Shown here piece by piece: positions 9,258 to 18,369 of a stretch of DNA of 64,000 nt (its first letter is position 1; each line of letters starts with the position of its first letter). Below the pieces are notes generated by a model. That model searched no databases, was not told the DNA's origin, and saw only the letters and a program-made list of their open reading frames with translations. The translations under genes were made by a program, and so were the position numbers. The stretch is taken from the NCBI GenBank assembly GCA_951799405.1, contig OX637332.1:2609001-2673000 (forward strand), read 5' to 3'. This stretch comes from Agapetus fuscipes (taxonomy: Eukaryota; Arthropoda; Insecta; Trichoptera; Glossosomatidae).

Positions 9258-9525
9258 ATGTCTAAACCTAAATCTAAATCTAAGCTGCAAAGATATATAT
9301 CATTTGAGATTCATATTAAATGCATTCCCACTAGCAAACACGCATAATTTCTCGCTCACACATGCCGCATGTGGACCTACAATATAAAAAAAAACAATGT
9401 CAAATGAACATAAGCCCTGTAACTCTTGCCGACCTTCCCTGAAACAGCGGTGACATTGGCAAAGTGAACCATTTTTTACAGTATGGGTGGTCAACCTCAT
9501 ACCAACCTATCAGTCAAGGACTATG
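9257..9525 (-). mobile_element. LINE-A 3' end, reversed, GATTTA tail
   Basis: Complete terminal unit from the TAAATCTAAATC tail to CAGTCAAGGA. It sits exactly between the two 115-bp duplicates. Confidence 0.7.
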
Positions 9526-9526
9526 G

Positions 9527-9927
9527 GATCTATAATCTAAGTTGATCGATGGCGGTTTGTCTATAACGTTGGCGGCTGGGGTTTATTAAATTGGAATTTA
9601 TTTTCTGTTTGTTGTCCATAGATATTATTATTTATTGATGTATAAAATGTAATTTGTCGTGTATGTTCCTTGACTTAAAAGTTGATATGCGGCTGACCAC
9701 CCATGCTGTAAAAATGGTTCACTTTGCCAATGTCACCCCTGTTTCAGGGAAGGACAGCAAGAGTTGCAGGGTGTATGTCCATTCGAGATTTGGTTTTTAT
9801 GGTGTAGGTTCACATGAGGCATGTGCAAGCGCGAACATGTACGTGTCTGGTTGTGGGAATGCATGTAATGTGAATCTCCAATGTAACATATCTTTGAAAC
9901 TTGGATTAAATTAGATTAGATTAATTT
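9527..9927 (+). mobile_element. LINE-A 3' end, GATTA-tail subfamily
   Basis: UTR from the second duplicate through GTTCCTTGACTTAAAAGTTG to a GATTAGATTA tail at about 9910-9927. Close relative of 38640-39065 and the reversed 44010-44345. Confidence 0.7.
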
Positions 9928-9971
9928 TTGAATATATTGACATTTAGGACTCATATTAAATGCACGTCCAA

Positions 9972-10509
9972 AGATGTGACGATGAATCTGAGAATTGCGG
10001 TACACCATGGCATATTGTTACCGACTTTGATGTATGGAAGTGATGCATGGGCAGTGAATGATAGCGAAGTAAGTAAAGTATGTTCGGTGTAAATGAAGCA
10101 TTTGAGAAGCATAACAGGAAAAACTCTGAAAGATAGGATTAGGAATGAATGGGTAAAGAAAGAGTGTTATTTGAAAGAGGATGTAAAAGTAAAGGTACAG
10201 AAGAATGTGATGAGATGGTTTGGGCATGTGGAAAGAATGAATGATGATAGACTGACAAAGTATATACATAGAGGTAGTGTGAAAGGAAAAAGAAGTAAGG
10301 GACGACCGAGAAAAGTATGGAGTGATCAGATTGAGGAGATTGAGAAAGAATATGATGTACAAAGTGAGCGTAAAAGAAGAAGATGCATGACAAAGGTGAT
10401 GGATATGACTGAATTGAAAGAGGTATGTAAGGATAGGAAGAAATGGAGGCAGCTCTGCAGAGGCTCTGGCCACCCCTAGCGGAATAGCGACAGAGTTACA
10501 GTTACAGTT
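9972..10509 (+). pseudogene. LINE-B, 5'-truncated, with 8-bp target duplication
   Basis: Reads from 9973 as M-N-L-R-I-A-V-H-H-G-I-L-L-P-T-L-M-Y-G-S, then V-N-D-S-E-V-S-K-V-C, one TAA at 10090-10092, and M-K-H-L-R-S-I-T-G-K-T-L to the natural stop at 10477-10479. This is the end of a non-LTR RT ORF: the Y-G-S-x-A-W motif after the RT core, the R-W-F-G-H-V-E-R-M box (about 10215-10240), G-R-P-R-K-V-W (about 10303), and a basic C-terminus. RT catalytic motifs are truncated away. The 3' UTR is about 30 bp and ends in TTACAG repeats. It is nearly intact apart from one stop, so it is relatively young. Confidence 0.75.
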
Positions 10510-10586
10510 ACGTCCAAGGTAGACACGTAGAATATCATGCTTCAATATTATGCATGAGTACAAATTAAATAAACCAAACCTCTCCT

Positions 10587-11163
10587 TACTTGCCCGTTTA
10601 CATGCCCGAATTCACCCCGGCAATAATGCTTTTTTTGGCCTTAGAGGGCTATTGTGCTCAAAATGGCCATCCCGCTCCACAAAATCCAAGATTTACACTT
10701 CCATTGTTCGGCCAGTTGTGTTGTACGGATGCGAAGCCTGGAGTCTGACTCAAAAACAAGAAAAATCTCTCCAGGTCTTTGAGAACATAATGCTTCGTCG
10801 CATTCTCGGACCTGTATTTGAAGATGACAGGTATCCGGACCAACGCGGAGCTGATGTCCGTGTTTCAAGATGCTTACATAGTGTCGGTAATGAAATCAAG
10901 AAGACTCCAGTGGGCCGGACATGTAGCACGTGCAGAGGACTCCAGGATCATTAGAACAGTCTTGGATGGTGCCCCCTCAGGTGTTAGACCACTCGGACGT
11001 CCCAGGATGAGGTGGGCAGACAACATTCAAGCCGATGCCGAAATTCTGGGAGTGAGGGGACCATGGAGGGAAGCTGCACAAGACAGAGAGTCCTGGAGGA
11101 TTGTGGTGCGGGAGGCCCTGAGCCTTCAAGGCTTATGAGCCGAAGAAATTAAAGTAAGTAAGT
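10587..11163 (+). pseudogene. LINE-D, 5'-truncated, with 11-bp target duplication
   Basis: Frame 10587-10830 reads L-L-A-R-L-H-A-R-I-H-P-G-N-N-A-F-F-G-L-R, then R-P-V-V-L-Y-G-C-E-A-W-S-L. A single frameshift near 10830 moves to the frame ending at 11138: R-R-L-Q-W-A-G-H-V-A-R-A-E, G-R-P-R-M-R-W, W-R-E-A-A-Q-D-R-E-S-W. This C-terminal layout is common in insect non-LTR RT proteins. The tail is (AAGT)n. Only the frameshift breaks it, so the insertion is probably recent. Confidence 0.75.
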
Positions 11164-11290
11164 AAACCTCTCCTGAACATAAACTTTGCAACTCCTGACA
11201 CCTCTCCCTGAATCCGGGGTGTGCATTGGCAGAAGTGAACCAAGTTTGTACACCAGGGGGGTCAGCCCCGTACCAATGTATTAGTCGGGA

Positions 11291-11460
11291 ATAGTGTATT
11301 TTCTATTTTTCGAAATGAAAAAAACGGATGTTACTGACCGCGTGTAAAGAGAAGAACGATTTTTCTACGTTTCGTCGGAGTCATATCCGACGTCTTCAGG
11401 AGACGTGTGTCTACAAGGAAGAAACACGAACTGTATTTTCTTATTAAAAAAGTAAATACA
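11291..11460 (-). mobile_element. PLE-like remnant with hammerhead-like motif
   Basis: Related to the fold-back at 23695-23865 (ACGTTTCGTCGGAGTCATAT shared). The motif at 11365-11399 on the minus strand is well preserved. Confidence 0.45.
11365..11399 (-). ncRNA. Hammerhead-like motif (PLE)
   Basis: CTGAAGA, C, five-pair stem GTCGG/CCGAC, GAA, self-complementary ACGT, A. The stem sequence differs from the motifs at 3192, 17506 and 53069, yet pairing is kept, which supports a real RNA structure. Confidence 0.45.
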
Positions 11461-11477
11461 TAAAATAATACCTGTTT

Positions 11478-11515
11478 CTTTTCAGGTGAAATAGGTTAGT
11501 GAATCGCATTGCCTG
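11478..11515 (+). mobile_element. SINE-3 3' fragment
   Basis: CCTGTTTCTTTTCAGGTGAA and ATAGGTTAGTGAATCGCATT match the end of the full SINE-3 at 26915-27175. Confidence 0.4.
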
Positions 11516-11800
11516 TAGAAGATGTTTTCAATATTTAAATGCAGATGCCAAAACCTACGCGGGTTTTGAGCCAATTTAAAAATGCGAAATTCACGCATCG
11601 GAAATAAACAAGTGCCCACCGGTTTATGAGCTATTTCTTACAAACAGAATGTTAAAAAAACACAATTTATTCATTCAATGTGTACGCGCTAGACACATCA
11701 TAGACTTATCCTTAAACATTCAAATCCACAATATATAAAATAATGGAGTGTGTGTGACTTCTATATCGATAGTAAATCTATAATCAAAGATGCAAAGAAA
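11516..11800. other. No gene seen
   Basis: AT-rich, no plausible ORF or repeat except a short LINE-A tail remnant at about 11774-11796. Confidence 0.4.
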
Positions 11801-11805
11801 TATTA

Positions 11806-12296
11806 AGGGCCTGTTGCACCAAACTCCAATCAGACAAAAATAAAAATTCCTGAAATGACTGATAGGTTGGTATGAGGCTGACCACCTTTTCGCCAATGCC
11901 ACCCCGGTTCAGGGAACGGCGGCAGGAGTTGCAAGTTTTATTTTCATGTGAGGTTTTGTTTATTTGTATGCACACATGCAGAATGTGTAGGCGCGAACCT
12001 ACATGTGCCTGTCTGTAGGCACGCATTTCATATGAACCTTAAATGTTAACATATTATCTTTGCAGCTTAGATTATAGATTAAAGAAGTGGGATTTCTCCC
12101 ACCAAATCAAAAATTTGGTTGTATATACATACGTAGGTAAATAAATCAGCTGATGTACATAATCTTCCCTGTTAAAATTCCATCATATTCTTACGCACTT
12201 CCGAGAAATATTTCACCGAGGTCCTTACCAGAACTAAGCAATCAAATTTGATGTGTCAATCAAGTATTGATTGGAGGTTGGTGCAACAGGCTCTAA
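11806..12296. mobile_element. MITE M2 split by a LINE-A insertion
   Basis: Terminal inverted repeats GGGCCTGTTGCACCAAACTC (left) and GAGGTTGGTGCAACAGGCTC (right). The intact relative at 25484-25731 lacks the insert. Between about 11853 and 12078 lies a LINE-A 3' end of the CCGGTTCAGGGAACGG subfamily, reversed. No transposase is present. The superfamily is not assigned because no convincing target duplication was found. Confidence 0.6.
11853..12080 (+). mobile_element. LINE-A 3' end (GCCACCCCGGTTCAGG subfamily)
   Basis: Begins GACTGATAGGTTGGTATGAG and ends CTTAGATTATAGATTA. It is inserted in MITE M2, so the empty M2 copy at 25484 shows the pre-insertion state. The same subfamily occurs at 21083, 36475 and 41661. 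Confidence 0.65.
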
Positions 12297-12334
12297 CAGT
12301 AAGTTTTCAAGTTAAACGCTTGTTCACAATCCAA

Positions 12335-12690
12335 TATAAGTTCGCGCTTACACATGCTTCTGCATGTGTCTTGACGAATTTTCCTGAAACAGTGATGATA
12401 TTGGCAAAAATCACAAACACGTCTTGGTACAGGTCGTATGGTTCAGAGTTGTGCTATGCCCATTCTGTTGTAATAAATTGTGAAATGAAGGCTTGCACAA
12501 CTCCAAGAACATTAAAGTTTTTTATCACGGATATCAAAGGATTATTTACAAAAAGTTCAAAATCTAGCCTGGCAGTCGCGCTGCCAGTCTCATATATTAA
12601 ACCGGTTGGACCTCTAGATTACCCTAAAACTCTAAACTGCTCTCCTGAACAATTTAGTTTTTGTCGCTTATGTCCTATTGCCTTTTAACC
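12335..12690. repeat. LINE-A scrap and MITE M4 end
   Basis: 12335-12410 is a decayed reversed LINE-A piece. 12644-12686 matches the reverse complement of 45267-45308 (CTGCTCTCCTGAA and GTCGCTTATG...CTATTGCC), one end of M4. The 146-codon frame at 12248-12688 runs across these unrelated repeats and is not a gene. Confidence 0.4.
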
Positions 12691-12693
12691 GTC

Positions 12694-13300
12694 GATATGT
12701 ATTCTCACAAGCAGACACGTACAAGTTCACGCTTGCACATGCCGCATGTGAACCTACAACATAAAAAACTAAATCTCAAATGGACATTAAGTCGGTGTGA
12801 TAGCCGCGGGGATCAAGACAGGTTATTTGGAACCGGATAACGCTGGTTCGAATCCCGCGACGATAACTTCGACCCTGGTTCAACAGATGCCGTTGCATGC
12901 ACACAAGCTTCTGCTTTCGCATGAAGACAACTGGCCAGGTAAAATAGGTTGGTGGATTGCATTCCTTTCCACAAATCTATTTAAAAAAAAAAAATTAAAA
13001 AAAATACACACACCCTGCAATTCTTGCCGTCTTTCCCTGAAACCGGGGTGACATTGGTAAAGTGAACCAAGTTTTACAATATGTTATGATTTTTTAAATC
13101 AATGAATAATAATATCTATGGACATCAAAACTAAAACAGAAAACAAATTCCAATTTAATAAACCCTAGCCGCCAACATTACAAATCAACCGCAATTTCTT
13201 TCTGCCCTTACATACCTGTACTTCTTTCATTTCATCCAGAGTCATAACCTTCTTCATACAAGCTCTCCTTTCATTATGACTCTGGATATTCCATTCATTC
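12694..13300 (-). mobile_element. LINE-A copy split by SINE-3
   Basis: Reversed LINE-A 3' unit 12694-12789 continues at 12995-13085, then UTR and ORF end to about 13300 (CCAGAGTCATAACCTTCTTC). SINE-3 occupies 12790-12990. Confidence 0.6.
12792..12990 (+). mobile_element. SINE-3
   Basis: tRNA-like head with B box GGTTCGAATCCC, then ACCCTGGTTCAACAGATG, GGCCAGGTAAAATAGGTTGG and a terminal A-run. The internal (TTAATAATTCATT)-type section of other copies is replaced here by unrelated sequence. Confidence 0.6.
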
Positions 13301-13493
13301 TAATATAGTAATTATATTTTAAATTAAACAGGTATAATGCCATCTGCATTTATTAATTAAAATGATTATCGATGGAGCAGAATATCAAGCTTCCATATTT
13401 CACTATGTGATGTCACTGCTGTGCAGAAATCAAAGCGAATCAATACAAAGTGGAATCTATATTCTATAGAGTGGCAAAAAAAGATATCCTGCA

Positions 13494-14145
13494 CTTATTC
13501 ATATTACATGCATTCTCACAAGCAGACATGGTTCTTTGCCAATGTCACCCCTGTCTCAGGGAAGGACGGCAAGAGTTGCAGGGCTTATGTTTATTTGAGA
13601 TGGGTTCTTATAATGTAGGTCCACATGCTGCATGTGTTAGCGCGAAATTATACATGTCTGTGGGAATGCATTTGATGTAAATCTTAAATGGTATATATCC
13701 TTGCAGCTTAGATTAGATTAGATTAGATTAGACACAAATAAGTTCACGTTTATACATTCCGCGTGTACACAAAATAAAAACGAACCTAACATTTGTTTGT
13801 TTCTTGTTTGTTGTGTATGTTCTTTGACTTATAGGTTGGTATGCGGCTGACCACCCATGCTGTAGGAAATTGTTCACTTTGCCAATATCATCCCTGTCTC
13901 AGGAAAGGTCGGCAAGAGTTACAGGAAGGATGTTCGTTTGAGATTTGGGTTTTTAAATTGTAAGTCCACATCTATAAACGTGATCTTACACATGTCTGCT
14001 TGTGAAAATGCATATAATGTGAATCCCCAATGTTACATATATTTACAACTTAGATTAGATTGGATTAGACATGAACATAAAGCTTGCAACTACTGCTACC
14101 CTTTCCTGAATATAGGGTGGCGTTGGTAAAAGTGAACTAAGTTCT
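13494..14145. mobile_element. Cluster of LINE-A pieces in both orientations
   Basis: Minus 13494-13529, plus 13530-13735 ending in (GATTA)n, minus 13736-13790, plus 13793-14070 ending in GATTAGATTGGATTAG, minus 14071-14145. Alternating orientations at tail junctions suggest repeated insertion near earlier tails. Confidence 0.6.
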
Positions 14146-14208
14146 TTGATTAACATAATAAAGATCTTTAATTGAAGTTGCAAAGATTTGAGATTGATAC
14201 TTAATGCA

Positions 14209-14325
14209 GGTCAGGTTCCCCCACTTCAACTGAAGTAGTTGGTGTGGCCGGACCTCTTACCTGTAAAACTAAATAGGTCCCGAATCGCCACATGCGACGT
14301 AGCTTAGTTGCGTTAGGTCGATAAA
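14209..14325 (+). mobile_element. SINE-1 3' part
   Basis: CCCCACTTCAACTGAAGTAG to GTAGCTTAGTTGCGTT. The tRNA head is absent, with an abrupt junction to a LINE-A tail at about 14205. Confidence 0.6.
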
Positions 14326-14339
14326 TCACTTCTGTAAAA

Positions 14340-14630
14340 TTATTGCGTTCCACGCAAGAGAGCTAGGTTCGATTCCCTCCAAGGGTGATAAAAATGTTTT
14401 ATATTTTTTGTTTTGGTGTCAATTTTAACTCCACAATTTCCTCAGCCTTTTCTCAGTTTCTTCAGTCTTCACAAGAAATGAGGACCAGCCACAGCCCCCT
14501 CGGGAGTAGGGTAATCTCCACTTTAAGCGAAGTGGCTGGTGTAAGGTCAGCCCCTTTATTTGTAAAAATAAATAGGATTCCTCGCGCTACATCTAGCCGT
14601 ATGGAGATCAACGCAGTTAAAAGTTGTAAC
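14340..14630 (+). mobile_element. SINE-1 variant
   Basis: Diverged head (B box GGTTCGATTCCC) followed by TTCACAAGAAATGAGGACCA and GTAAAAATAAATAGGATTCC. The end is truncated. Confidence 0.55.
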
Positions 14631-14654
14631 TTGGATTGAAATCCGTAGACGCAA

Positions 14655-15003
14655 CGCAAGGCAACGCAAACGCAAAACGCAACTAAGCTACACATATAGT
14701 ATAACTTCTTGCCGCGTTATCCCCGAAGGGGTCGCATGTGGCGAGTTGAACCTATTTATTTTTACAGGTAAGGGGGCCGGCCTTACGCCACGCCAACCAT
14801 TTCAGTTGCAGTGGAGGTTTCCCAGCTCCCGAGAGTGCTGGTACTCATTTCTTGTGAAGGCTGAGTACACCTTGCCGGTATTTTATTCTGGGGTTTGAAA
14901 TAAACACCGAAACGGGAAATCATTTCTAAAACCCTCGGTGGGATTCGAACCCGAGCTTTCGGCATGGAATGCAAGCACTCTACCACCTGAGCTATCGACC
15001 GGA
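14655..15003 (-). mobile_element. SINE-1, full length, reversed
   Basis: From AACGCAACTAAGCTACACAT to the A box at about 14975-15000. It forms an inverted pair with the copies at 14209-14630. Confidence 0.7.
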
Positions 15004-15244
15004 CTGTTACAGTTATGACCGTAGACAATTAATAGATTCGCACTTTTTTCGTGGTTACCGGGATCTGTACACAAAAGTGTTTGCCGTAGAGCATTGCAGG
15101 TGTGTTGGTTTGAATCTAGCTTAAGGTTTGCTCTTGTATTCAAAGCACACATCAATTGTCATTTGTTTAATTAAATAAACGCGGGGCACTCAGTGTCGTC
15201 AAGCAGGGCGGGTCGTGCCGTTTAAACTAGTTTTAAATGTGCAG

Positions 15245-15447
15245 TACCCTTAGTACGAGTTGCAATACTTGAGAAAAGTAAAGTTTACGGTAAAAATTAA
15301 AGCGTGATTTCTCCCAAAATCTGCCGTTTTTGTGATGAAGAAAATCAAGTTCAAACAAACAAAAACGGCAGATTTTGGGGGAAATCACTCTTTAATAATT
15401 GCCGTAAACTTTACATTACTCAAGTTTTGCAACTCGTACTAAGGGTA
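15245..15447. mobile_element. MITE M1 with CAG duplication
   Basis: Palindromic 203-bp element: TACCCTTAGTACGAGTTGCA at the left, and its near-complement at the right. Arms pair along most of the length. CAG lies at 15242-15244 and 15448-15450. Other copies: 33146-33385 and 47676-47915. Non-autonomous. Confidence 0.65.
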
Positions 15448-15639
15448 CAGATCACAGATTTTATACGTCGTTCCATCACACTGTATAATACATTGTTTTG
15501 TAAATAGCAAATACACATAAATATTTAGGTAGGTAGGTATATCATTTATAGCTGATGACAGTTGTATATAAGTAGGATTAATTATTATAAGTACCTAGGG
15601 TAAATAAATTTTAGAAAGAAGCCACTAGATTATGTGCTT

Positions 15640-15932
15640 CGAGAGGTCGCATGTGGCGATTCAGGACCTATTTATTTTTACGGGTAAGGGTGCCGGCCTC
15701 ACACCAACCACTTTAAGTTGAAGTAGGGGGTTCCCAGCTCCCGAGGGGGGCTGGTTCTCATTTCTTGTGAAGGCTGAGTAAACCTTGAGATCGAACCCTT
15801 GCTCTCGGCATGGGATGCAAGCATTCTACCAATTGAGCTATAGACCTTTTTACGAGCTTGGTCGTCGTCACTACAAAGCGCCAATTCTCAAGCAAGACCA
15901 AGTTGCTGTAAGGCTGGATGGACCTTTGGTGA
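15640..15932 (-). mobile_element. SINE-2/SINE-1 composite, reversed
   Basis: SINE-1 without most of its 3' end (15640-15848, reversed) is joined through TTTTTACGAGCTTGGTCGTC to SINE-2 3' sequence. The same junction appears inverted at 16333-16650 and again at 31136-31525. Confidence 0.6.
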
Positions 15933-16085
15933 CCGGTCATTGGTAAAGGTGTACGAAATTTTCAAGCCAGCGAAGAGCAAATTTGAAAATATAAATGGTT
16001 TATTTTTGTGCTCCGCCGGTATTCGAACCGACAACCCTCCATTTAGAGTCCGAAATGTTACCACTGAACTACGGACCGGTCACAC
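15849..16085 (-). mobile_element. SINE-2, reversed
   Basis: On the minus strand: tRNA-like head ACCGGTCCGTAGTTCAGTGG and B box GGTTCGAATACC, CATTTATATTTTCAAATTTG, GACCGGTCACCAAAGGTCC, and AAGCTCGTAAAAAGG. It overlaps the composite junction above. Confidence 0.6.
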
Positions 16086-16330
16086 TTGGTACGAAAATAT
16101 CATTTTCAAAATTTTCATGAGAATTTTTGAAATGAACTCATGCTACACTAATTTATTGCTCGTATATCTGCTTTGAGCCGTAATTTTGTAAATTTGACAC
16201 CGTTAGTTCTACAAAATGCACCTGAATAATTGTTAGTTCTGCGATTGAATCTTAGCTTTTCGTAGAAAATAAAGCATTCTTTAGATTCTTACATTCAGGT
16301 CAGATTTATTTTTCTAAGATGTACCATTTT
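16086..16330. other. Spacer between inverted SINE composites
   Basis: AT-rich, no ORF or known repeat. It separates 15640-15932 from its inverted copy at 16333-16650. Confidence 0.4.
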
Positions 16331-16332
16331 TA

Positions 16333-16650
16333 CCAAAGGTCCATCCAGCCTTACAGCAACTGGGTTGTTGCTTGAGAATTGGCGCTTCGTAGCGACGACG
16401 ATCAAGCTCGTAAAAAGGAATTGGTAGAATGCTTGCATTCCATGCCGAGAGCAAGGGTTCCATCTCAAGGTTTACTCAGCCTTCACAAGAAATGAGAACC
16501 AGCCCTCCCCCCCGCAGGAGCTGGGAAACCCCCACTTCAACTGAAAGTGGTTAGTGTGAGGCCGGCCCCCTTACCTGTAATCGCCACATGCGACGCCTTC
16601 GGGGATAACGCAGGCAAGAAGTTACACTATATGTTTAGCTTAGTTGCATT
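16333..16650 (+). mobile_element. SINE-2/SINE-1 composite
   Basis: SINE-2 3' half (CCAAAGGTCCATCCAGCCTT ... AGCTCGTAAAAAG) fused to a SINE-1 head lacking its first bases (GAATTGGTAGAATGCTTGCA), then the SINE-1 body to GTTTAGCTTAGTTGCA. Inverted partner of 15640-15932. Confidence 0.6.
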
Positions 16651-16756
16651 TAGTTTTAGAAATACAAAGTAATCAATCGTAAAAGTTTCATATATTGTGT
16701 ATTGACATTATGAAGATTCATTTTAAATTAATAATATAAAAATTAAACACATTTCT

Positions 16757-16890
16757 TTTCCCGAGTTGATTTACTTCCTTGAGCGCTTTCTGTGTTGTCA
16801 CACCACTTTCAATCAGTCACAAAATTATCGCGGACTTATGGCGTGACAACATCGAAAGCGCTCGGGGAGATTTTAATCAACTCGTGATGA
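16757..16890. mobile_element. Fold-back MITE
   Basis: Inverted arms CCGAGTTGATT...GAGCGCTTTC...GTTGTCAC and GTGACAAC...GAAAGCGCTCGGG...AATCAACTCG. About 130 bp, no ORF. Confidence 0.45.
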
Positions 16891-17154
16891 AAAAAATTGT
16901 GTTTTTAATTTTTCACTATTAATAAATAATAATCGATTCGGGTAATGGAAGTTTTACCGTATGTTTTTAATGTGAAGAAAGGCGTTTCCGTGAAGCTAAA
17001 AGCATTGGCACGAGAAAACAAGAGTCTGTTAGTCAAAGGGGTGTTACTGAAGTCAATAGTATACCTAGGATTGCTAGATGATTAAAAAAATATAAGAAAC
17101 AAAAAATATAGTATTACTTAGAATCCGCTCATTTTTTTTTATTTCTTTAATGAT

Positions 17155-17478
17155 TTATTCCTTAACTTATAAGTTGGTATGAGGCTGACCACCACTTTGC
17201 CAATTTCACCTCTGTTTCAGGGAAGGTCAGCAAGAGTTTGCGGCACCCTTCCAGGGTGACATAGACCTTTAAGACTTTCAAGAATTGGGCAGCCTCCCGC
17301 ACGGATTCCTTAAAAAAAAAAAGTTGCAGGGCTTATGTTCTTTTAAGATTGGGTTTTTATATTGTAAGTCCACATGCGGCATGTGTTAGCGCGAACTAAT
17401 ACATGTCTGCTTTTGGGAATGCATTTAATATGAATCCTTAATGATGTATATATTTGCAGCTTAGATTTAGATTTAAAT
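17155..17478 (+). mobile_element. LINE-A 3' end with P element at the GAGTT site
   Basis: LINE-A terminal unit with a GATTTA tail. The P element (17237-17331, A-run at the right) is inserted between AAGAGTT and GTTGCAGG, the same position as in the copy at 452-801. Confidence 0.65.
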
Positions 17479-17484
17479 AAAAAT

Positions 17485-17605
17485 TATAATGATTATAATT
17501 CCTACCTGATGATGACTAGCTAAGTCGAAAACGTTCGTTATATTGTAATTTAAATTTAAATGTATTGTATGTGAAAATAAAAACAGTGTTTATATATATA
17601 AAAAG
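17485..17605 (+). mobile_element. PLE-like remnant
   Basis: CTGATGATGACTAGCTAAGT motif followed by GTGAAAATAAAAACAGTG, the same order as at 53020-53250. It is cut by the LINE-B tail at 17606. Confidence 0.5.
17506..17536 (+). ncRNA. Hammerhead-like motif (PLE)
   Basis: CTGATGA, T, stem GACT/AGTC, GAA, palindrome AACGTT, C. Compared with 53069-53099 the stem changes C-G to T-A at one pair with pairing kept. Confidence 0.45.
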
Positions 17606-18090
17606 TAGTAACTGTAACTCTGTCGCCATTCCGATAGGGGTGGCCAGAGCCTCTGCAGAGTTGCCTCCATTTTTTCCTATCCTGACATACCTCTTTCAAT
17701 TCCTTCATATCCATTACCTTTTTCATGCATTTTCTTCTTTTAAGCTCACTTTGTATATCCCGTTCTTTCACAATCTCCTCAATCTGATTACTCCATACTT
17801 TTCTCGGTCGTCCCTTCCCAATTTTTCCTTTCACACTTTCTTTGTATACATACTTTGTCAGTCTATCATCATTCATTCTTTCCACATGCCCAAACCATCT
17901 CATCACATTCTTCTGCACTTTAACTTTCACATCCTCTTTCAAATTACATTCTTTCTTTACCCATTCATTCCTAACTCTATCCCTCAAAGTTTTTCCTGTC
18001 ATACTTTTCAAATGCTTCATTTCCACCGTACATACTTTACTCATTTCGCTATCATTCACTGCCCATGCTTCACTTCCATACAGTGTTTTT
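17606..18090 (-). pseudogene. LINE-B RT C-terminus, open
   Basis: The minus strand is open from L-Y-G-S-E-A-W-A-V-N-D-S-E-M (about 18085) through R-W-F-G-H-V-E-R-M-N-D-D-R-L-T-K, G-R-P-R-K-V-W-S-N-Q-I, and K-K-W-R-Q-L-C-R-G-S-G. Its own stop is lost, so the frame runs into the flank. The RT catalytic domain is truncated away. It is the best-preserved LINE-B tail here. Confidence 0.7.
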
Positions 18091-18109
18091 AAAAAAAACA
18101 AATCAATTA

Positions 18110-18310
18110 AATAAAAATGATGGAATAGTTTTCGTCTGCTCCTCTGCATTGGCCGCGTCCCGGTTTATTTCGCCAAGAGGAAGTACCGGCTTCAGGGCCC
18201 GCTCAACAAATCAACATGACCCGAATCTCAGGCCGGGCCGGCTTTTTGTGAAGACTGGGTCGACCGTTGAGCGGTGCGGGGAGAACGGCCTCTCAATGCC
18301 GTCATAGAAA
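18110..18310. other. GC-rich unassigned island
   Basis: Markedly GC-rich (CGTCCCGGTTTATTTCGCCA, GGCCGGGCCGGC) in an AT-rich setting. No family was recognised. It could be part of an unsampled element or a decayed exon. Confidence 0.3.
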
Positions 18311-18369
18311 ACAATAGTACTACTTTCAATTATTCGACCCTTTAGTATGTAATAATGATTTATGATGAT

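Larger units (their letters stand above)
9935..11290 (-). mobile_element. LINE-A copy split by two successive LINE insertions
   Basis: Three reversed LINE-A pieces are collinear: about 9935-9971, 10518-10586 and 11164-11290. They are separated by LINE-B (9972-10509) and LINE-D (10587-11163). Each insertion is bracketed by an exact target-site duplication: ACGTCCAA at 9964-9971 and 10510-10517, and AAACCTCTCCT at 10576-10586 and 11164-11174. Confidence 0.75.

Noticed and set aside
10018..10563. 181-codon frame on the minus strand, and similar C-S-V-A-I-P-L-G-V-A-R-A-S-A-E-L-P frames elsewhere (17565, 59909, 31836)
   Set aside because: Antisense shadows of the LINE-B ORF. They recur because LINE-B recurs.
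12248..12688. 146-codon frame as a gene
   Set aside because: It crosses a MITE terminus, a LINE-A scrap and an M4 end in one frame. This is a chance frame over repeats.
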